Below, one piece after another: positions 26,387 to 36,338 of a DNA stretch of 64,000 bases. The translations under genes and the position numbers were made by a program. How positions within the stretch are numbered: the stretch's first letter is position 1; every line of letters starts with the position of its first letter. The notes beneath the pieces are model-generated. The model was not told the origin of the DNA. It saw only the letters and a list, made by a program, of their open reading frames with translations, and did not search any database. Origin of the DNA: Asticcacaulis aquaticus (GTDB lineage: Bacteria > Pseudomonadota > Alphaproteobacteria > Caulobacterales > Caulobacteraceae); NCBI RefSeq assembly GCF_028550415.1, contig NZ_JAQQKX010000011.1, positions 62,001 through 126,000 of the forward strand, in the 5' to 3' direction.

Positions 26387-27016
26387 ATGGACTATTTCGC
26401 CGCGCGTCAGAACATGGTTGAATCTCAGGTGCGGGTGAACGACGTCACCGACGCGGCCCTGCAAAAGGCCATGCGTCATATCGAGCGCGAGCGTCTGGTC
26501 GCGCCGGGTCAGGGTTTTGCTGCCTATGGCGAGGTCGAGGCCTCGGTCGCCCCCGGTCGCGCCCTGATGAAGGCCCGCGATATCGCCAAGCTGCTGCACG
26601 CCGTGAAACCCGCCGCCGGTCAGTCGGTGCTGGCCATCGCCGCGCCCTATGCCGCCGCGGTTCTGAAGCACGCCGGTCTTGATGTGACGGCGCAGGAAGC
26701 CGATGCGCGCGTGCAGACCGTGGTCGAGCCCTATCTGACGTCGCTTGGTGTAAGCGTCGTCAATGCCGACCTCAAAACCGCCGCCGAGGGTCAATACGAT
26801 ATCATTATCGTCGAAGGCGCGGTCGCCGAGGTGCCCGAAGCCTGGCTGGCGGCGCTTAAGCCGGGCGGTCGTCTGGGTGTCGTGGTGCGCACCGACGCGG
26901 TCGGCCATGCCAAGGTCTTTACCCGTCTGTCGCATGGCGTTTCCGAGGCACACAGCTTCGATTCCAATCCGTCGCTGCTGCCGGGCTTCGGCAAGACGTC
27001 GAGCTTCGTGTTTTAA
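26387..27016 (+). CDS. PCMT-like protein with altered SAM motif
   Basis: 209 residues from ATG 26387 (MDYFAARQNMVESQVRVNDV). The fold matches protein-L-isoaspartate methyltransferase: the N-terminal MVESQVR-x-x-D-V segment, ALMKARDIAKLLHAV, then beta-strand signatures DIIIVEGAVAEVPEAWLAALKPGGRLGVVV. The SAM-binding motif I reads VLAIAAPYAAAVL where the true Pcm at 1832 has VLEIGTGSGYQ, so the glycines are lost and methyltransferase activity is doubtful. Such a gene directly before tolC is common in alphaproteobacteria; its role is unknown. Confidence 0.88.
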   Translation: MDYFAARQNMVESQVRVNDVTDAALQKAMRHIERERLVAPGQGFAAYGEVEASVAPGRALMKARDIAKLLHAVKPAAGQSVLAIAAPYAAAVLKHAGLDVTAQEADARVQTVVEPYLTSLGVSVVNADLKTAAEGQYDIIIVEGAVAEVPEAWLAALKPGGRLGVVVRTDAVGHAKVFTRLSHGVSEAHSFDSNPSLLPGFGKTSSFVF

Positions 27017-27200
27017 AAAACACTTCCGCATCGAAATCGTTTCAAATTTTCCAATGTGAAAAAAGCGTAACTCGCCAAACCCGGTTCCTTCTGTCAGGGT
27101 GCGGCGATAGTCTTCCGAGGGGGCGCGACGCAAACGGGTCAGGCGATGTCATGACCGGCGGGCGGGGGTGCGGACCTTCATCTTCAAGGGAACCATTTTG

Positions 27201-28619
27201 ATGTTCAAGCTTTCGCGCCTGCTGATGGCCGGTCTGTCCTTTGCGGCGATGATGGGGGCGGTGGGGCCGGTGTCGGCAGAATCGCTGGCCGACGCGATTT
27301 CGATGGCCTATGCCAACAATCCGACCCTGCAACGCGCCCGCGCGCAGCAGCGCGCCACGGACGAAACCTACGTACAGGCGCGCGCCGGTCTGGGGCCGAC
27401 GGTCGACGCCAGCGCCAGCACCGACTATACCGACTACGATCAGGACTTTGTCGGCACGCGCTCGACCACGGCCCTCAACCTGTCCGCCAACCAGACCCTG
27501 TTCGCTTCGGGCGGCCTGTCGGCGAGCGTCAAGGCCGCCGAGGCCGATGTGCGGTCCGGTCGCGAAGACCTGCGCGCGGTCGAAGCGCAGGTGCTGTCGG
27601 ATGTGATCAGCGTCTATACCGCCGTCCGCCGCGATCAGGAAGCCCTGCGCATCGGCAAGGAAAACTACGACGTGCTCAAGCGTCAGCTGGATGAAACCCA
27701 GGCGCGTTTCGATGTCGGCGAACTGACCCGCACCGATGTGGCACAGTCGCAGGCGCGTCTGGCCGCGTCCTCGGCGTCTCTGGCGCGGGCGCAGGCGCAG
27801 CTTGACGTCAGCCGTGCCCAGTATGTCGCCATCGTCGGTCAGGCGCCGGTCGCGCTCGACGCGCCGCCGCCGCTGCCGAACCTGCCGGCGACCTTCGATC
27901 TGGCACTGGATCGCGCCGAGGGCAACAACCCGCAGCTCAATGCCGCCAAATGGGCCGAAGCCGCCGCCCGGGCCCGCGTGTCGCTGGCGAAGTCGGGCCT
28001 TGGGCCGCGCGTGACCCTCGGTGCCGGCTATGGGGCCAGCGCCCCGACCGACGATTTCAAGAACCTCGACAGCCGCGACGCGGCGACCGCGACCCTGCGC
28101 TTCACCGTGCCGCTGTTCAGCGCCGGCTATAATTCCTCACGCGTCCGTCAGGCCGCCGAAGGCCACAACGCACAGAAGATCACGGTCGAGCTGGCCCGCC
28201 GCAGCGTGGTGCAGGACGTGTCCAGCACCTGGGCCAATATGACCGCCGCCCGTTCGGCGACCCTGGCCAATCAGGAGCAGGTCCGTGCCGCTCAGGTCGC
28301 CGCCGAAGGCGTCAAGTACGAGCAGCAGGTCGGCCTGCGCACCAATATCGAGGTGCTCAATGCCGAGCAGGAACTGCGGTCGGCGCAGCTGGCGCTCATC
28401 GATGCTCAGCGCGCCGAATATGTGGCGGCGTCGCAGCTTCTGGGGGTAATGGGCGACCTCAACGCCACCACCCTGACGCCGGGCGTCGAGGCCTATGATC
28501 CGGTAAAGAATTTCGACTCGGTCAAGCGCAAGGGCTTCACCCCGTTCGAGCCGGTGATTCGCGTTCTGGACGGCACGGCTGATTCGTCGGGCGAGATCGT
28601 CACGACGCGTCGGCAATAA
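27201..28619 (+). CDS. tolC: TolC-family outer-membrane efflux/secretion channel
   Basis: About 472 residues from ATG 27201 (AGGGA ten bases before); the GTG at 27168 is less likely. Signal peptide (MFKLSRLLMAGLSFAAMMGAVGPVSA), then the two-repeat TolC architecture with long helices and beta strands: SLADAISMAYANNPTLQRARAQ in repeat 1, and a second repeat from FDLALDRAEGNNPQLNAAKWAEA. Forms a trimeric channel joining inner-membrane transporters to the outside; in Caulobacter relatives such a protein serves type I secretion and drug efflux. A terminator follows. Confidence 0.94.
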   Translation: MFKLSRLLMAGLSFAAMMGAVGPVSAESLADAISMAYANNPTLQRARAQQRATDETYVQARAGLGPTVDASASTDYTDYDQDFVGTRSTTALNLSANQTLFASGGLSASVKAAEADVRSGREDLRAVEAQVLSDVISVYTAVRRDQEALRIGKENYDVLKRQLDETQARFDVGELTRTDVAQSQARLAASSASLARAQAQLDVSRAQYVAIVGQAPVALDAPPPLPNLPATFDLALDRAEGNNPQLNAAKWAEAAARARVSLAKSGLGPRVTLGAGYGASAPTDDFKNLDSRDAATATLRFTVPLFSAGYNSSRVRQAAEGHNAQKITVELARRSVVQDVSSTWANMTAARSATLANQEQVRAAQVAAEGVKYEQQVGLRTNIEVLNAEQELRSAQLALIDAQRAEYVAASQLLGVMGDLNATTLTPGVEAYDPVKNFDSVKRKGFTPFEPVIRVLDGTADSSGEIVTTRRQ

Positions 28620-28637
28620 GCTAAGCGGTTGAAATCT

Positions 28638-28674
28638 AAAGGGCGGCAGGGACTGAAACCCTTGCCGCCCTTTT
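28638..28674 (+). terminator. Rho-independent terminator after tolC
   Basis: Long stem aaagggcggcaggg / cccttgccgcccttt with a seven-base loop, then T residues. Confidence 0.88.
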
Positions 28675-28871
28675 GCATTTCGGGGCCGATTCCGGCGGAT
28701 TTATCTCTTGTTAAGCATAATTGTGTTTCGATAGACGCAAATACAGAGTGCGGGCTTTAGAAAATAGCCTGTGAGGCGAAATTCCCCGGCGAAAACATCG
28801 CTTAGCAGTTGCCAAAAACCCCTAAGCCGTGTCTTTATGGCACACTATTTTTCCTTTCGAGCGATTCACAC

Positions 28872-29402
28872 ATGTCCGAGACCGCACACGAACCCACTAT
28901 GGAAGAGATCCTCGCCTCGATCCGCCGGATCATCTCCGAGGACGATGCGCCGGAAAAGGCCCAGCCCGAGCCTGAGCCGGAACCCGAAGTGGAAGCGGTG
29001 GCCCCGGAGCCCGAGCCTGAGCCCGAAATCGAGGAAGAGGACGACGACGTCCTTGAGCTGACGACGCCCTATGTCGCGCCGACCCCGGCCGTCTCCATCG
29101 GCGATATCGACGCGTTCGATCCGGCCCCGGTCGCCAAGGCCGCGCCCAAGCCCGCCCCGAAGATCGACTATGCCCCGACCGAGCACCTGGTGTCCGAACG
29201 CACGGTCGCCAGCGCCGTTTCGGCCTTCGGTCAACTGACCTCGGGCAGCCTGCTGCCGAAGGAAGGCCGCACGATCGAGGATCTGCTGTCGGAAATCCTG
29301 CGCCCGATGCTGCAAAACTGGCTTGACGACAACCTGCCGGCTATCGTCGAAACGGCGGTGCGTGAGGAAGTGGAACGTCTGGCGCGCCAAGCCCGCCGCT
29401 AA
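28872..29402 (+). CDS. popZ: Polar organizing protein PopZ
   Basis: 176 residues. The start MSETAHEPTMEEILASIRRIISEDDAP is the family's conserved N-terminal helix that binds client proteins. A strongly acidic Pro/Glu linker follows (about 28-60, with repeated PEPEPE), then the C-terminal helices that make the polymer (GRTIEDLLSEILRPMLQNWLDDNLPAIVETAVREEVERLA). PopZ forms the polar microdomain that tethers the chromosome origin region via ParB and recruits cell-cycle kinases. Placement just before valS is as in Caulobacter. ATG at 28872. Confidence 0.94.
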   Translation: MSETAHEPTMEEILASIRRIISEDDAPEKAQPEPEPEPEVEAVAPEPEPEPEIEEEDDDVLELTTPYVAPTPAVSIGDIDAFDPAPVAKAAPKPAPKIDYAPTEHLVSERTVASAVSAFGQLTSGSLLPKEGRTIEDLLSEILRPMLQNWLDDNLPAIVETAVREEVERLARQARR

Positions 29403-29432
29403 GACAAGAGCTTACCTTTTTACCTGTTACCG

Positions 29433-29465
29433 GAGCGGCGTCTTGTGCTAAGACGCCGCTCTTTC
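29433..29465 (+). terminator. Rho-independent terminator between popZ and valS
   Basis: Perfect 12-bp stem gagcggcgtctt / aagacgccgctc with a five-base loop; the T-run is short. Confidence 0.75.
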
Positions 29466-29493
29466 CGTATCTGCACACAGCCCAAAAGCGATC

Positions 29494-32193
29494 ATGTTAG
29501 ACAAGACCTTCGACCCCAAGTCCGCCGAACCCCGCCTGTACGAAATGTGGGAAAGCGCCGGCGCGTTCAAGCCGAGCGAAGACGAGGGGGCTGAGCCGTT
29601 TTCGATCGTTATCCCGCCGCCCAATGTAACCGGGTCGCTGCACATCGGTCATGCGCTGAACAACACGCTTCAGGACGTGCTGACGCGCTTCGAGAGGATG
29701 CGCGGTAAGGCAGCTCTGTGGCTGCCGGGCACCGATCACGCGGGTATCGCCACGCAAATGGTCGTCGAGCGTCAACTGGCCGCCGGGAACATCAGCCGCC
29801 GTGATATGGGCCGCGAGGCTTTCGTCGAGAAGGTGTGGCAGTGGAAGGCCGAATCGGGCGGCACCATCGTCGGGCAACTGCGCCGTCTGGGGGCGTCGTG
29901 CGACTGGTCGCGTGAACGCTTTACGCTGGATGACGGCCTGTCGGATGCCGTGCGCAAGGTCTTCGTTACCCTGCACAAGCAGGGCCTGATCTATCGCGAC
30001 AAGCGTCTGGTCAACTGGGACCCGCATTTCCAGACCGCGATTTCGGACCTCGAAGTCGAACAGAAGGAGGTCGATGGCCACTACTGGCACTTCGCCTATC
30101 CGCTGGCCGATGGTGTGACGTTCCAGTATCCGGTCAAGGACGAAGAGGGCGTTGAGGGCTTCGAGACGCGCGACTATATCGTCGTCGCCACGACGCGGCC
30201 TGAGACCATGCTGGGTGATACCGCCGTGGCGGTTCACCCCGACGACGAGCGTTATAAGGACCTGATCGGCAAGGAGGTCATCCTGCCCATCACGGGCCGT
30301 CGCATCCCCATCGTCGGCGACGATTACGCCGATCCCACCAAGGGCTCCGGCGCGGTCAAGATCACCCCGGCACACGATTTCAACGATTTTCAGGTCGGCA
30401 AGCGCCACAACCTGCCGGTCATCAATATCCTGACGGCGTTTGCGACGCTGGATGACAGCGTGCCGGAGGATTATCGCGGCAAGGACCGTTTCGTCGCGCG
30501 CAAGGAGATCGTCGCCCGCGCCGAGGCCGAAGGCTGGCTGAAGGCGATCGAAAAGACCAAACATATCGTCCCGCACGGCGACCGTTCGGGCGTGGTCATC
30601 GAACCGTTCCTGACCGATCAGTGGTACGTCAATGCCGGTGAACTGGCTAAGGAAGCGCTGGCCGCCGTCGAGGATGGCCGCACGGTCTTCGAGCCGAAGA
30701 ACTGGGAAAAGACCTATTTCGAATGGCTGCGCAATATCGAGCCGTGGTGCGTCTCGCGTCAGCTCTGGTGGGGCCACCGTATCCCGGCGTGGTTCGGGCC
30801 GGACGGTCAGATCTTCGTCGAAATGTCCGCCGAAGAGGCCAGCGCTGCCGCCGCGACACATTACGGTAAGGCCGTCGAACTGACTCAGGACGAAGACGTT
30901 CTCGACACCTGGTTCTCGTCGGCGCTGTGGCCGTTCTCGACCATGGGCTGGCCGGAGAATACGCGTGATCTGGAACGCTTTTACCCGACCCATACGCTGG
31001 TCACTGGGTTCGATATCATCTTCTTCTGGGTCGCCCGGATGATGATGATGGGTCTGCATTTCACCGGCAAGGCGCCGTTCCAGCGCGTCGTCATCAATGC
31101 CCTCGTTCGCGACGAGAAGGGGCAGAAGATGTCGAAGTCTAAGGGCAATGTCATGGATCCGCTTATCCTGATCGATGAGTTCGGCGCCGACGCCCTGCGC
31201 TTCACCCTGACGGCCATGTCGGGTCAGGGCCGGGACATCAAGCTGGCCAAACAACGCATTGAAGGTTATCGCAATTTCGGCACCAAGCTGTGGAACGCGC
31301 ACCGCTTCGCCCAGATGAACGAATGCGCCGCGCCCGTCGGTTTCGATCCGGCGAACGTCAAGCTGACCCTGTCGCGCTGGATACGCGGCGAGACGCACAA
31401 GACCGTCAGGACGGTGACCGAAGCGCTGGAGGCCTGCGCCTTCGACGACGCGGCCAATGCCCTTTACCGCTTTGTGTGGAACGTCGTCTGCGACTGGTAC
31501 GTCGAACTGTCGAAGCCGATCCTCAATGGCGACGATGCCGACGCCAAGGCCGAAATTCGCGCCACGACGGCGTGGGTGCTCGATCAGTGCCTGATCCTGC
31601 TGCACCCGGTCATGCCGTTCCTGACCGAGGAACTGTGGCAGGCGACGGAAGGCCGTGCCAATGCCCTGATCGTCCAGTCGTGGCCGACCTATGACGCGGC
31701 GGCCATCGACGCGGCAGCGGATACGGAGATTAACTGGCTGATCGACTTGATCTCGGAAGTCCGTTCGGTCCGTTCGGAAATGAACGTGCCGGGTTCGGCC
31801 AAGGTGCCGCTGACCCTCACGGGGGCCAACGACACGACGAAGGCGTGGCTTGAGACCCACCGCGATCTGATCCTGTTCCTCGGCCGTCTGGGTGAGGTCA
31901 CCACCGCCGAGGCCGCGCCGACCGGCTCGGTGCCGTTCGTCATCGCCGAATCGACGGGTAATCTCAGTGTGGCCGAGTTCATAGACCTTAAGGCCGAGGC
32001 CGCGCGTCTGGAAAAGGCGATTGCCGACTTCACCAAGACGATCGACGGCACCAGGCGCAAGCTCGATAATCCGGAGTTCGTCCGGAAGGCCCCGGAAGAG
32101 GTCATCAGCGAAAATCAGGAACGTCTCAAGGATGCCGAAGACGGCAAGGCGCGCCTCTCGGTGGCGCTTGAGCGGCTGAAAGCCGCGCTGTAA
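29494..32193 (+). CDS. valS: Valyl-tRNA synthetase
   Basis: 899 residues, class I enzyme that charges tRNA-Val and edits threonine. HIGH motif in [16 protein letters not shown] near residue 50 and KMSKSKGNV from residue 544. The editing domain (about 190-350) has [24 protein letters not shown]-terminal coiled-coil arm ([26 protein letters not shown]...) is complete. The start codon is ATG 29494. Terminator at 32198-32230. Confidence 0.98.
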   Translation: MLDKTFDPKSAEPRLYEMWESAGAFKPSEDEGAEPFSIVIPPPNVTGSLHIGHALNNTLQDVLTRFERMRGKAALWLPGTDHAGIATQMVVERQLAAGNISRRDMGREAFVEKVWQWKAESGGTIVGQLRRLGASCDWSRERFTLDDGLSDAVRKVFVTLHKQGLIYRDKRLVNWDPHFQTAISDLEVEQKEVDGHYWHFAYPLADGVTFQYPVKDEEGVEGFETRDYIVVATTRPETMLGDTAVAVHPDDERYKDLIGKEVILPITGRRIPIVGDDYADPTKGSGAVKITPAHDFNDFQVGKRHNLPVINILTAFATLDDSVPEDYRGKDRFVARKEIVARAEAEGWLKAIEKTKHIVPHGDRSGVVIEPFLTDQWYVNAGELAKEALAAVEDGRTVFEPKNWEKTYFEWLRNIEPWCVSRQLWWGHRIPAWFGPDGQIFVEMSAEEASAAAATHYGKAVELTQDEDVLDTWFSSALWPFSTMGWPENTRDLERFYPTHTLVTGFDIIFFWVARMMMMGLHFTGKAPFQRVVINALVRDEKGQKMSKSKGNVMDPLILIDEFGADALRFTLTAMSGQGRDIKLAKQRIEGYRNFGTKLWNAHRFAQMNECAAPVGFDPANVKLTLSRWIRGETHKTVRTVTEALEACAFDDAANALYRFVWNVVCDWYVELSKPILNGDDADAKAEIRATTAWVLDQCLILLHPVMPFLTEELWQATEGRANALIVQSWPTYDAAAIDAAADTEINWLIDLISEVRSVRSEMNVPGSAKVPLTLTGANDTTKAWLETHRDLILFLGRLGEVTTAEAAPTGSVPFVIAESTGNLSVAEFIDLKAEAARLEKAIADFTKTIDGTRRKLDNPEFVRKAPEEVISENQERLKDAEDGKARLSVALERLKAAL

Positions 32194-32197
32194 TGAT

Positions 32198-32230
32198 AAA
32201 GCCCTCCGGTTTGTACCGGAGGGCTTTTTT
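32198..32230 (+). terminator. Rho-independent terminator after valS
   Basis: Stem aaagccctccggt / accggagggcttt with a four-base loop and a run of six T. It overlaps the last codons of the convergent gene and can also serve that strand (aaa on the other side). Confidence 0.9.
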
Positions 32231-33509
32231 ATTCGGCGGCGGTCGCGACCGGCAGCGATGTCGCCTGTCCCGAAAGACCGGTACGTATCCGGCCGCGCCG
32301 CGCCCACAGCATGAGCCCGGCGGTCGTCGTCAGCAGCAGAGTGAAACTCAGTACCGACAGCGGAATGATCGGTATCGCATCGCCGTCCAGCAGGTTGATG
32401 AGCAGTATACCGGTAAACAGCGCCAGAAAGGCCCAGCTCAGCCAGCGGTAACCGGTGCGTCCCGTTTGCCGCGTAAGCCTCAGCAGGATGACGAGGCAGG
32501 GCGCGACATAGAGGATGTCGTAGTCCATCAGGCGCGGATTGACGAGCTGCGCGATGCCGAGGCCGAAGAGAAGGCGTTCTTCGCCGTTCAGGCGGCCGAA
32601 TTCGGCGATCAGCAGGCCGGTCAGGGCGACGCCCGCCATATAGATCAGGGCCAGCCCCATGGACAGGGGCGCGTCCGGTGTCAGGCCGGTCCAGCTCAGC
32701 CACGCGAGGAGGCCGATGCCGGGCTGCTCGGTCATGACGATCTGAGCGAGGCTGGCCTTCCAGTCGTCGCCCCACGCCCCGGCGGTGAGCACAAGGGTCG
32801 CATAGGCGGCTATGCCCAGAACTCCGGCGGCAAGCCCGACACCCAGACGCGAACGCCAGGGCCGGTCCTGACACAGCAGCACCAGCAGGCAGGTCAGTAG
32901 CGTCGGCTTGAACAGGGCGCCGAAGATGACGGCGGCAATGAACGGCCAGCGCCGCCGGTCGAGCTGAAACAGGCCGCACAGGATCAGGCCGTGCAGGATG
33001 ATACCGATATTGCCCGAGGCGATGCTGGAGCCGGTCAGGACTCCATAGACGGGGATACGCAGCAGCGGCGAGGCCTTGGGGAAGGCCTTGATCATGCCGA
33101 CCCAGCCGATATAGGCGAGCGCCAGGCACAGGCCGAGCAGGTAGAGCCCGCGCGCGGCGTCATGGCCGATCAGGTCGAGCAGCGGCGCGAACGCTCTGGC
33201 GATCTGCGGCGCATAGACGTAGGGCGTGGGACTGAGTCCTTCGCACACCGGCGTCAGGCTGTAAGGCGATTGTCCGCGCCCGACCGTTTCCGCGGCGCAG
33301 GCGTAGGCATCGAAATCGACCAGCCACGGACGACCCTTGACGATGCGTCCGATGACGCCGGCGGTGAGGGGGAGGGTAAAGGCAAGGATCAGCCCGTTCC
33401 GCGCCGCCGTCGTGCCGCATACGCGCTTCAGCCAGCTAATGGCATCCTCAGCGGGGGACAGTTTGCCGGCAAGGCTCAGGCCTCGCTGAGCGGCGGAAAG
33501 GAACGACAT
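32229..33509 (-). CDS. DUF2029/GT-C-type membrane glycosyltransferase, copy 1
   Basis: 426 residues from ATG 33509 (GGAG seven bases before), with about ten membrane helices. Family traits of polyprenyl-phosphate-mannose-dependent GT-C enzymes: a first outer loop with acidic residues (PWLVDFDAYACAAETVGRGQSPYS), the YAPQIARAFAP stretch, and GSSIASGNIGIILHG and NPRLMDYDILY later. Clearly related to the next two minus-strand genes. Expected to transfer a sugar from a lipid carrier on the outer side of the inner membrane; the substrate is unknown. Confidence 0.82.
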   Translation of the reverse strand: MSFLSAAQRGLSLAGKLSPAEDAISWLKRVCGTTAARNGLILAFTLPLTAGVIGRIVKGRPWLVDFDAYACAAETVGRGQSPYSLTPVCEGLSPTPYVYAPQIARAFAPLLDLIGHDAARGLYLLGLCLALAYIGWVGMIKAFPKASPLLRIPVYGVLTGSSIASGNIGIILHGLILCGLFQLDRRRWPFIAAVIFGALFKPTLLTCLLVLLCQDRPWRSRLGVGLAAGVLGIAAYATLVLTAGAWGDDWKASLAQIVMTEQPGIGLLAWLSWTGLTPDAPLSMGLALIYMAGVALTGLLIAEFGRLNGEERLLFGLGIAQLVNPRLMDYDILYVAPCLVILLRLTRQTGRTGYRWLSWAFLALFTGILLINLLDGDAIPIIPLSVLSFTLLLTTTAGLMLWARRGRIRTGLSGQATSLPVATAAE

Positions 33510-33740
33510 GCAGGACTCCGATTTCGAGGCTCTGACCAAAGCGTTTTATTGGGGAGAAATTGAGGCTCGAAATGTGACTTTGTGGCAATGTCGGGTGCGG
33601 GAAACCTGATGCCTTGATTGTAGGGGTTGTGTTGGCTAACCCGGTTTTTGATATAAAAAAAGCATAAAGACAATTTTCATACGAATTTTCAGACGCCCGT
33701 CGCCGAAAAGTCACGAAAATCGCCAGACGGATGATTTGGT

Positions 33741-34955
33741 TCAGATTTTTCGTGCCAGTATTTGGCGAAGCCTGAGGGGCAAGGTGGCGGCCTCGGCCCG
33801 TAAGAGCGGCCAGTGGGCGACGACCACCGCGCTCGTGACGAACCCGCACAGAAGCGCACTCAGCAATATGCCGAGCGGAGCGGCCTTGACGGCGTCGATA
33901 TCGGCCATGCTGAAAAACAGGGTGATGGACGTCACCGTCCACAGGCCGCGTTGCGCCCACCGGGCGGCGGTCGCCCCGGCATGGCGGGCCGTCAGGGCGA
34001 TCAGCGCCAGAAACGGGCCGAGGATCAGGATGTCGTAATCCATGAGGCGGGGATTGAGCAGATGCGCGAACCCCAGCCCCAGCAGGAGCCGCTGATCGGC
34101 GTTCAGGCGCGTGATCTCGGCCAGAGCGAAGCCGCCCAGAGTCACGACGCCCAGATAGACGAGCAGCAGGCCCAGCCACAGCGGGCTGTCCGGGCTGCCG
34201 CCGAAGACCGAGGCCCAGGCGAAGAAGCTAATGCCCGGCTGCTGGGTCAGGACGATCTGATCCATCCGCGCCAGCCATTCCGCATGCAGGGGGCCGCTAC
34301 CGTGCGACACCCCATAAAAGGCGGCGATCCCGCCGACCGCGCCCATCAGGGTGAAGCCGATGCGGCTGAGGATCTTACGGTCCTGATACAGCAGAACGAC
34401 CAGATAGGTGAGCAGGACCGGCTTGATGAAGGCGGCGGTCACGACCGCGATCAGGAACGGCCAGCGGCTGCGGTTGAGGTACAGGGCCGCCGCCAGAATC
34501 ACGCCGTGCAGGATCAGGCTGACATTGCCGCTGGCCAGCGAACTGCCGGTCAGGATGGCGCAGCCGAGCGCGCGCCAGCGCAGGCTCATCTCCGGGAAGG
34601 CCTTGATGAAGACGTACCAGACGCTGAGCGCCACCACGGGCACCAGCATCAGGGCATAGATGAGCCGCAACTGATCGAAGCTGAACAGGGCCGTCAGGGG
34701 AGCGAAAAACGCGGCGATCGCCGGCGGATAGACGAAGGGTGCCGGGTTGATGCCGGCGCAGACGGGCATAAGGGCGTAGGGCGACAGGCCGCGCCGGAGG
34801 TGATCGGCGCCGCAGATGAGTGAATCGAAATCGTTGAGCCACCATTTGCCCTTGAGCATCCGCCCCAGAAGCGACGACCAGACCGGCATGGTGAACAGGG
34901 CGACCCACAGGGTGGTGACCCAGGGTTTGCGGACGGGAGGCGGGGATACGGTCAT
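33741..34955 (-). CDS. DUF2029/GT-C-type membrane glycosyltransferase, copy 2
   Basis: 404 residues, multi-spanning. Shares the same markers as its neighbour: WWLNDFDSLICGADHLRRGLSPYA in the first outer loop, FVYPPAIAAFFAPL, GSSLASGNVSLILHG, FIKPVLLTYL, NPRLMDYDIL. The 231-bp gap downstream holds nothing recognisable. Its ATG overlaps the stop of the upstream third copy (ATGA), so the two are co-translated. Function inferred from fold and motif similarity only. Confidence 0.82.
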   Translation of the reverse strand: MTVSPPPVRKPWVTTLWVALFTMPVWSSLLGRMLKGKWWLNDFDSLICGADHLRRGLSPYALMPVCAGINPAPFVYPPAIAAFFAPLTALFSFDQLRLIYALMLVPVVALSVWYVFIKAFPEMSLRWRALGCAILTGSSLASGNVSLILHGVILAAALYLNRSRWPFLIAVVTAAFIKPVLLTYLVVLLYQDRKILSRIGFTLMGAVGGIAAFYGVSHGSGPLHAEWLARMDQIVLTQQPGISFFAWASVFGGSPDSPLWLGLLLVYLGVVTLGGFALAEITRLNADQRLLLGLGFAHLLNPRLMDYDILILGPFLALIALTARHAGATAARWAQRGLWTVTSITLFFSMADIDAVKAAPLGILLSALLCGFVTSAVVVAHWPLLRAEAATLPLRLRQILARKI

Positions 34956-36190
34956 TGGGGGGACGTCTTCAGGCGGGGCAGGAGGGCGCTCAGAACGATG
35001 TCGCGGCGCTGCGCGAAGGTCAGGACGCCGAGCGTCAGGACATAGAGGCTAAGACCCAGAGTGGCCAGTCGGGTCGTGTAATCGCCTAGTTCCGCCGCAC
35101 CGCCGATCAGGCACAACAGGCAAAGGACGGTCAGGATCGTCAGGCCGCGGTCCTTGAACACCATCAGGGGCTTTGACGGGGCGCTGAGGTCGCGCGCATG
35201 AAGGGCGGCATAGACCAGACCGACGCCGATCAGGAAGACGTCCTGCGACATCAGGCGCGGGATCATCAGCACGCCGAGGCTGAGGCCCAGCCAGATGCGG
35301 GCGCGGGAACTCAGTCTGAGCCCTTCGGCTATGGCAAGGCCGCTGAGGGTCATCAGCCCGGCGAAGACCAGCCAGCCGATGGAGGCGATGGAGCTGTCGG
35401 CGCGGATACCGACCAGCGACAGCCAGCCGTAGAAGCTTTCGCCGGGGGTCAGGCTATAGACGAAATAGGACAGGGTCTGCCGCCACTGTTCGGACAGGGG
35501 GCTGTGTTCGGCGGCGAACAGGACGGTCGGCAACACCCCGGCGACGGCGCCGGCGATAAACAGGCCCAGGCGTTTCCACACGCTGAAATCGAGAAACAGC
35601 ACGACGGCCAGATAGGTCAGGAACACCGGTTTGACGACCCCGCACAGGGCGACGACGGCGACGAACAGCCACGGAAAGCGTCGGGCCGTCATGGCCGACG
35701 CCAGCACGGCGGCGTGGCCGAGGACGGCGATATTACCCCACACGATGGCGCTGCCGGTCAGGAAGGCGGCGAAGGGCAGTTTCTGCATGAGGGTGGGGGC
35801 AACACTTTCCGTCTCTGTACTGTCTTCCTTTGTACCGGGTAGGACGCAATAGGTGCCCCAGAACAGTACTGCCAGACTGAGGACGTAAAGCCCGGTATAG
35901 AGCACGAACAACCCGTCCTGTCCGATGACCCGCACAACCGCCGCAAAGGCCTCGGCCACCACGGGCAGATAGACATAGACCGCCGTCGTGCCGTCCATGT
36001 CCTCGCACTTGAGGTTCATGTCGTAGAGCGCGCCGCCGTCGATGATCTTTTGCGCGCCGCAGGCCACCGCGCGATAGTCGCCGAACCAGGCATTGGACTT
36101 GCTGATCTTGCCCACCACACCGCTGAGGAGCGGCAGGGCGAACAGGAAAATGAGCAGGGCGCGCTTTACCGGCGCTGAAAACAGGGACAT
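34952..36190 (-). CDS. DUF2029/GT-C-type membrane glycosyltransferase, copy 3 (divergent)
   Basis: 412 residues from ATG 36190 (AAGG seven bases before), with about eleven membrane helices. The most divergent of the three: the first loop reads AWFGDYRAVACGAQKIIDGGALYD, with one acidic residue where the other copies have two, and the later motif is IPRLMSQDVFLI instead of NPRLMDYDI. It keeps GSAIVWGNIAVLGHA and VVKPVFLTYLAVVLF. First gene of the minus-strand group, divergent from the GT2-GtrA gene across 148 bp. Confidence 0.8.
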   Translation of the reverse strand: MSLFSAPVKRALLIFLFALPLLSGVVGKISKSNAWFGDYRAVACGAQKIIDGGALYDMNLKCEDMDGTTAVYVYLPVVAEAFAAVVRVIGQDGLFVLYTGLYVLSLAVLFWGTYCVLPGTKEDSTETESVAPTLMQKLPFAAFLTGSAIVWGNIAVLGHAAVLASAMTARRFPWLFVAVVALCGVVKPVFLTYLAVVLFLDFSVWKRLGLFIAGAVAGVLPTVLFAAEHSPLSEQWRQTLSYFVYSLTPGESFYGWLSLVGIRADSSIASIGWLVFAGLMTLSGLAIAEGLRLSSRARIWLGLSLGVLMIPRLMSQDVFLIGVGLVYAALHARDLSAPSKPLMVFKDRGLTILTVLCLLCLIGGAAELGDYTTRLATLGLSLYVLTLGVLTFAQRRDIVLSALLPRLKTSPQ

Positions 36191-36338
36191 CTTTAGGCCT
36201 TCACCCCTCGAAGCCAGCACCCTCTGGTGTTGGTTTGTAAACCGCGATATAGCGGGCGGACATCTTGTCGCCGCTATAACAAGCGAAAGGCCTGTTGCCT
36301 ACGGCGATGACGCCGACCTTATGTTTTAGGAGTTCTTT

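Noticed and set aside
29497-33129. A 1210-codon open frame on the minus strand
   Set aside because: It is antisense to valS over most of its length. valS has clear HIGH and KMSKS motifs, and the frame's Arg/Asp/His-rich translation resembles no protein. High G+C third-position bias creates such shadow frames.
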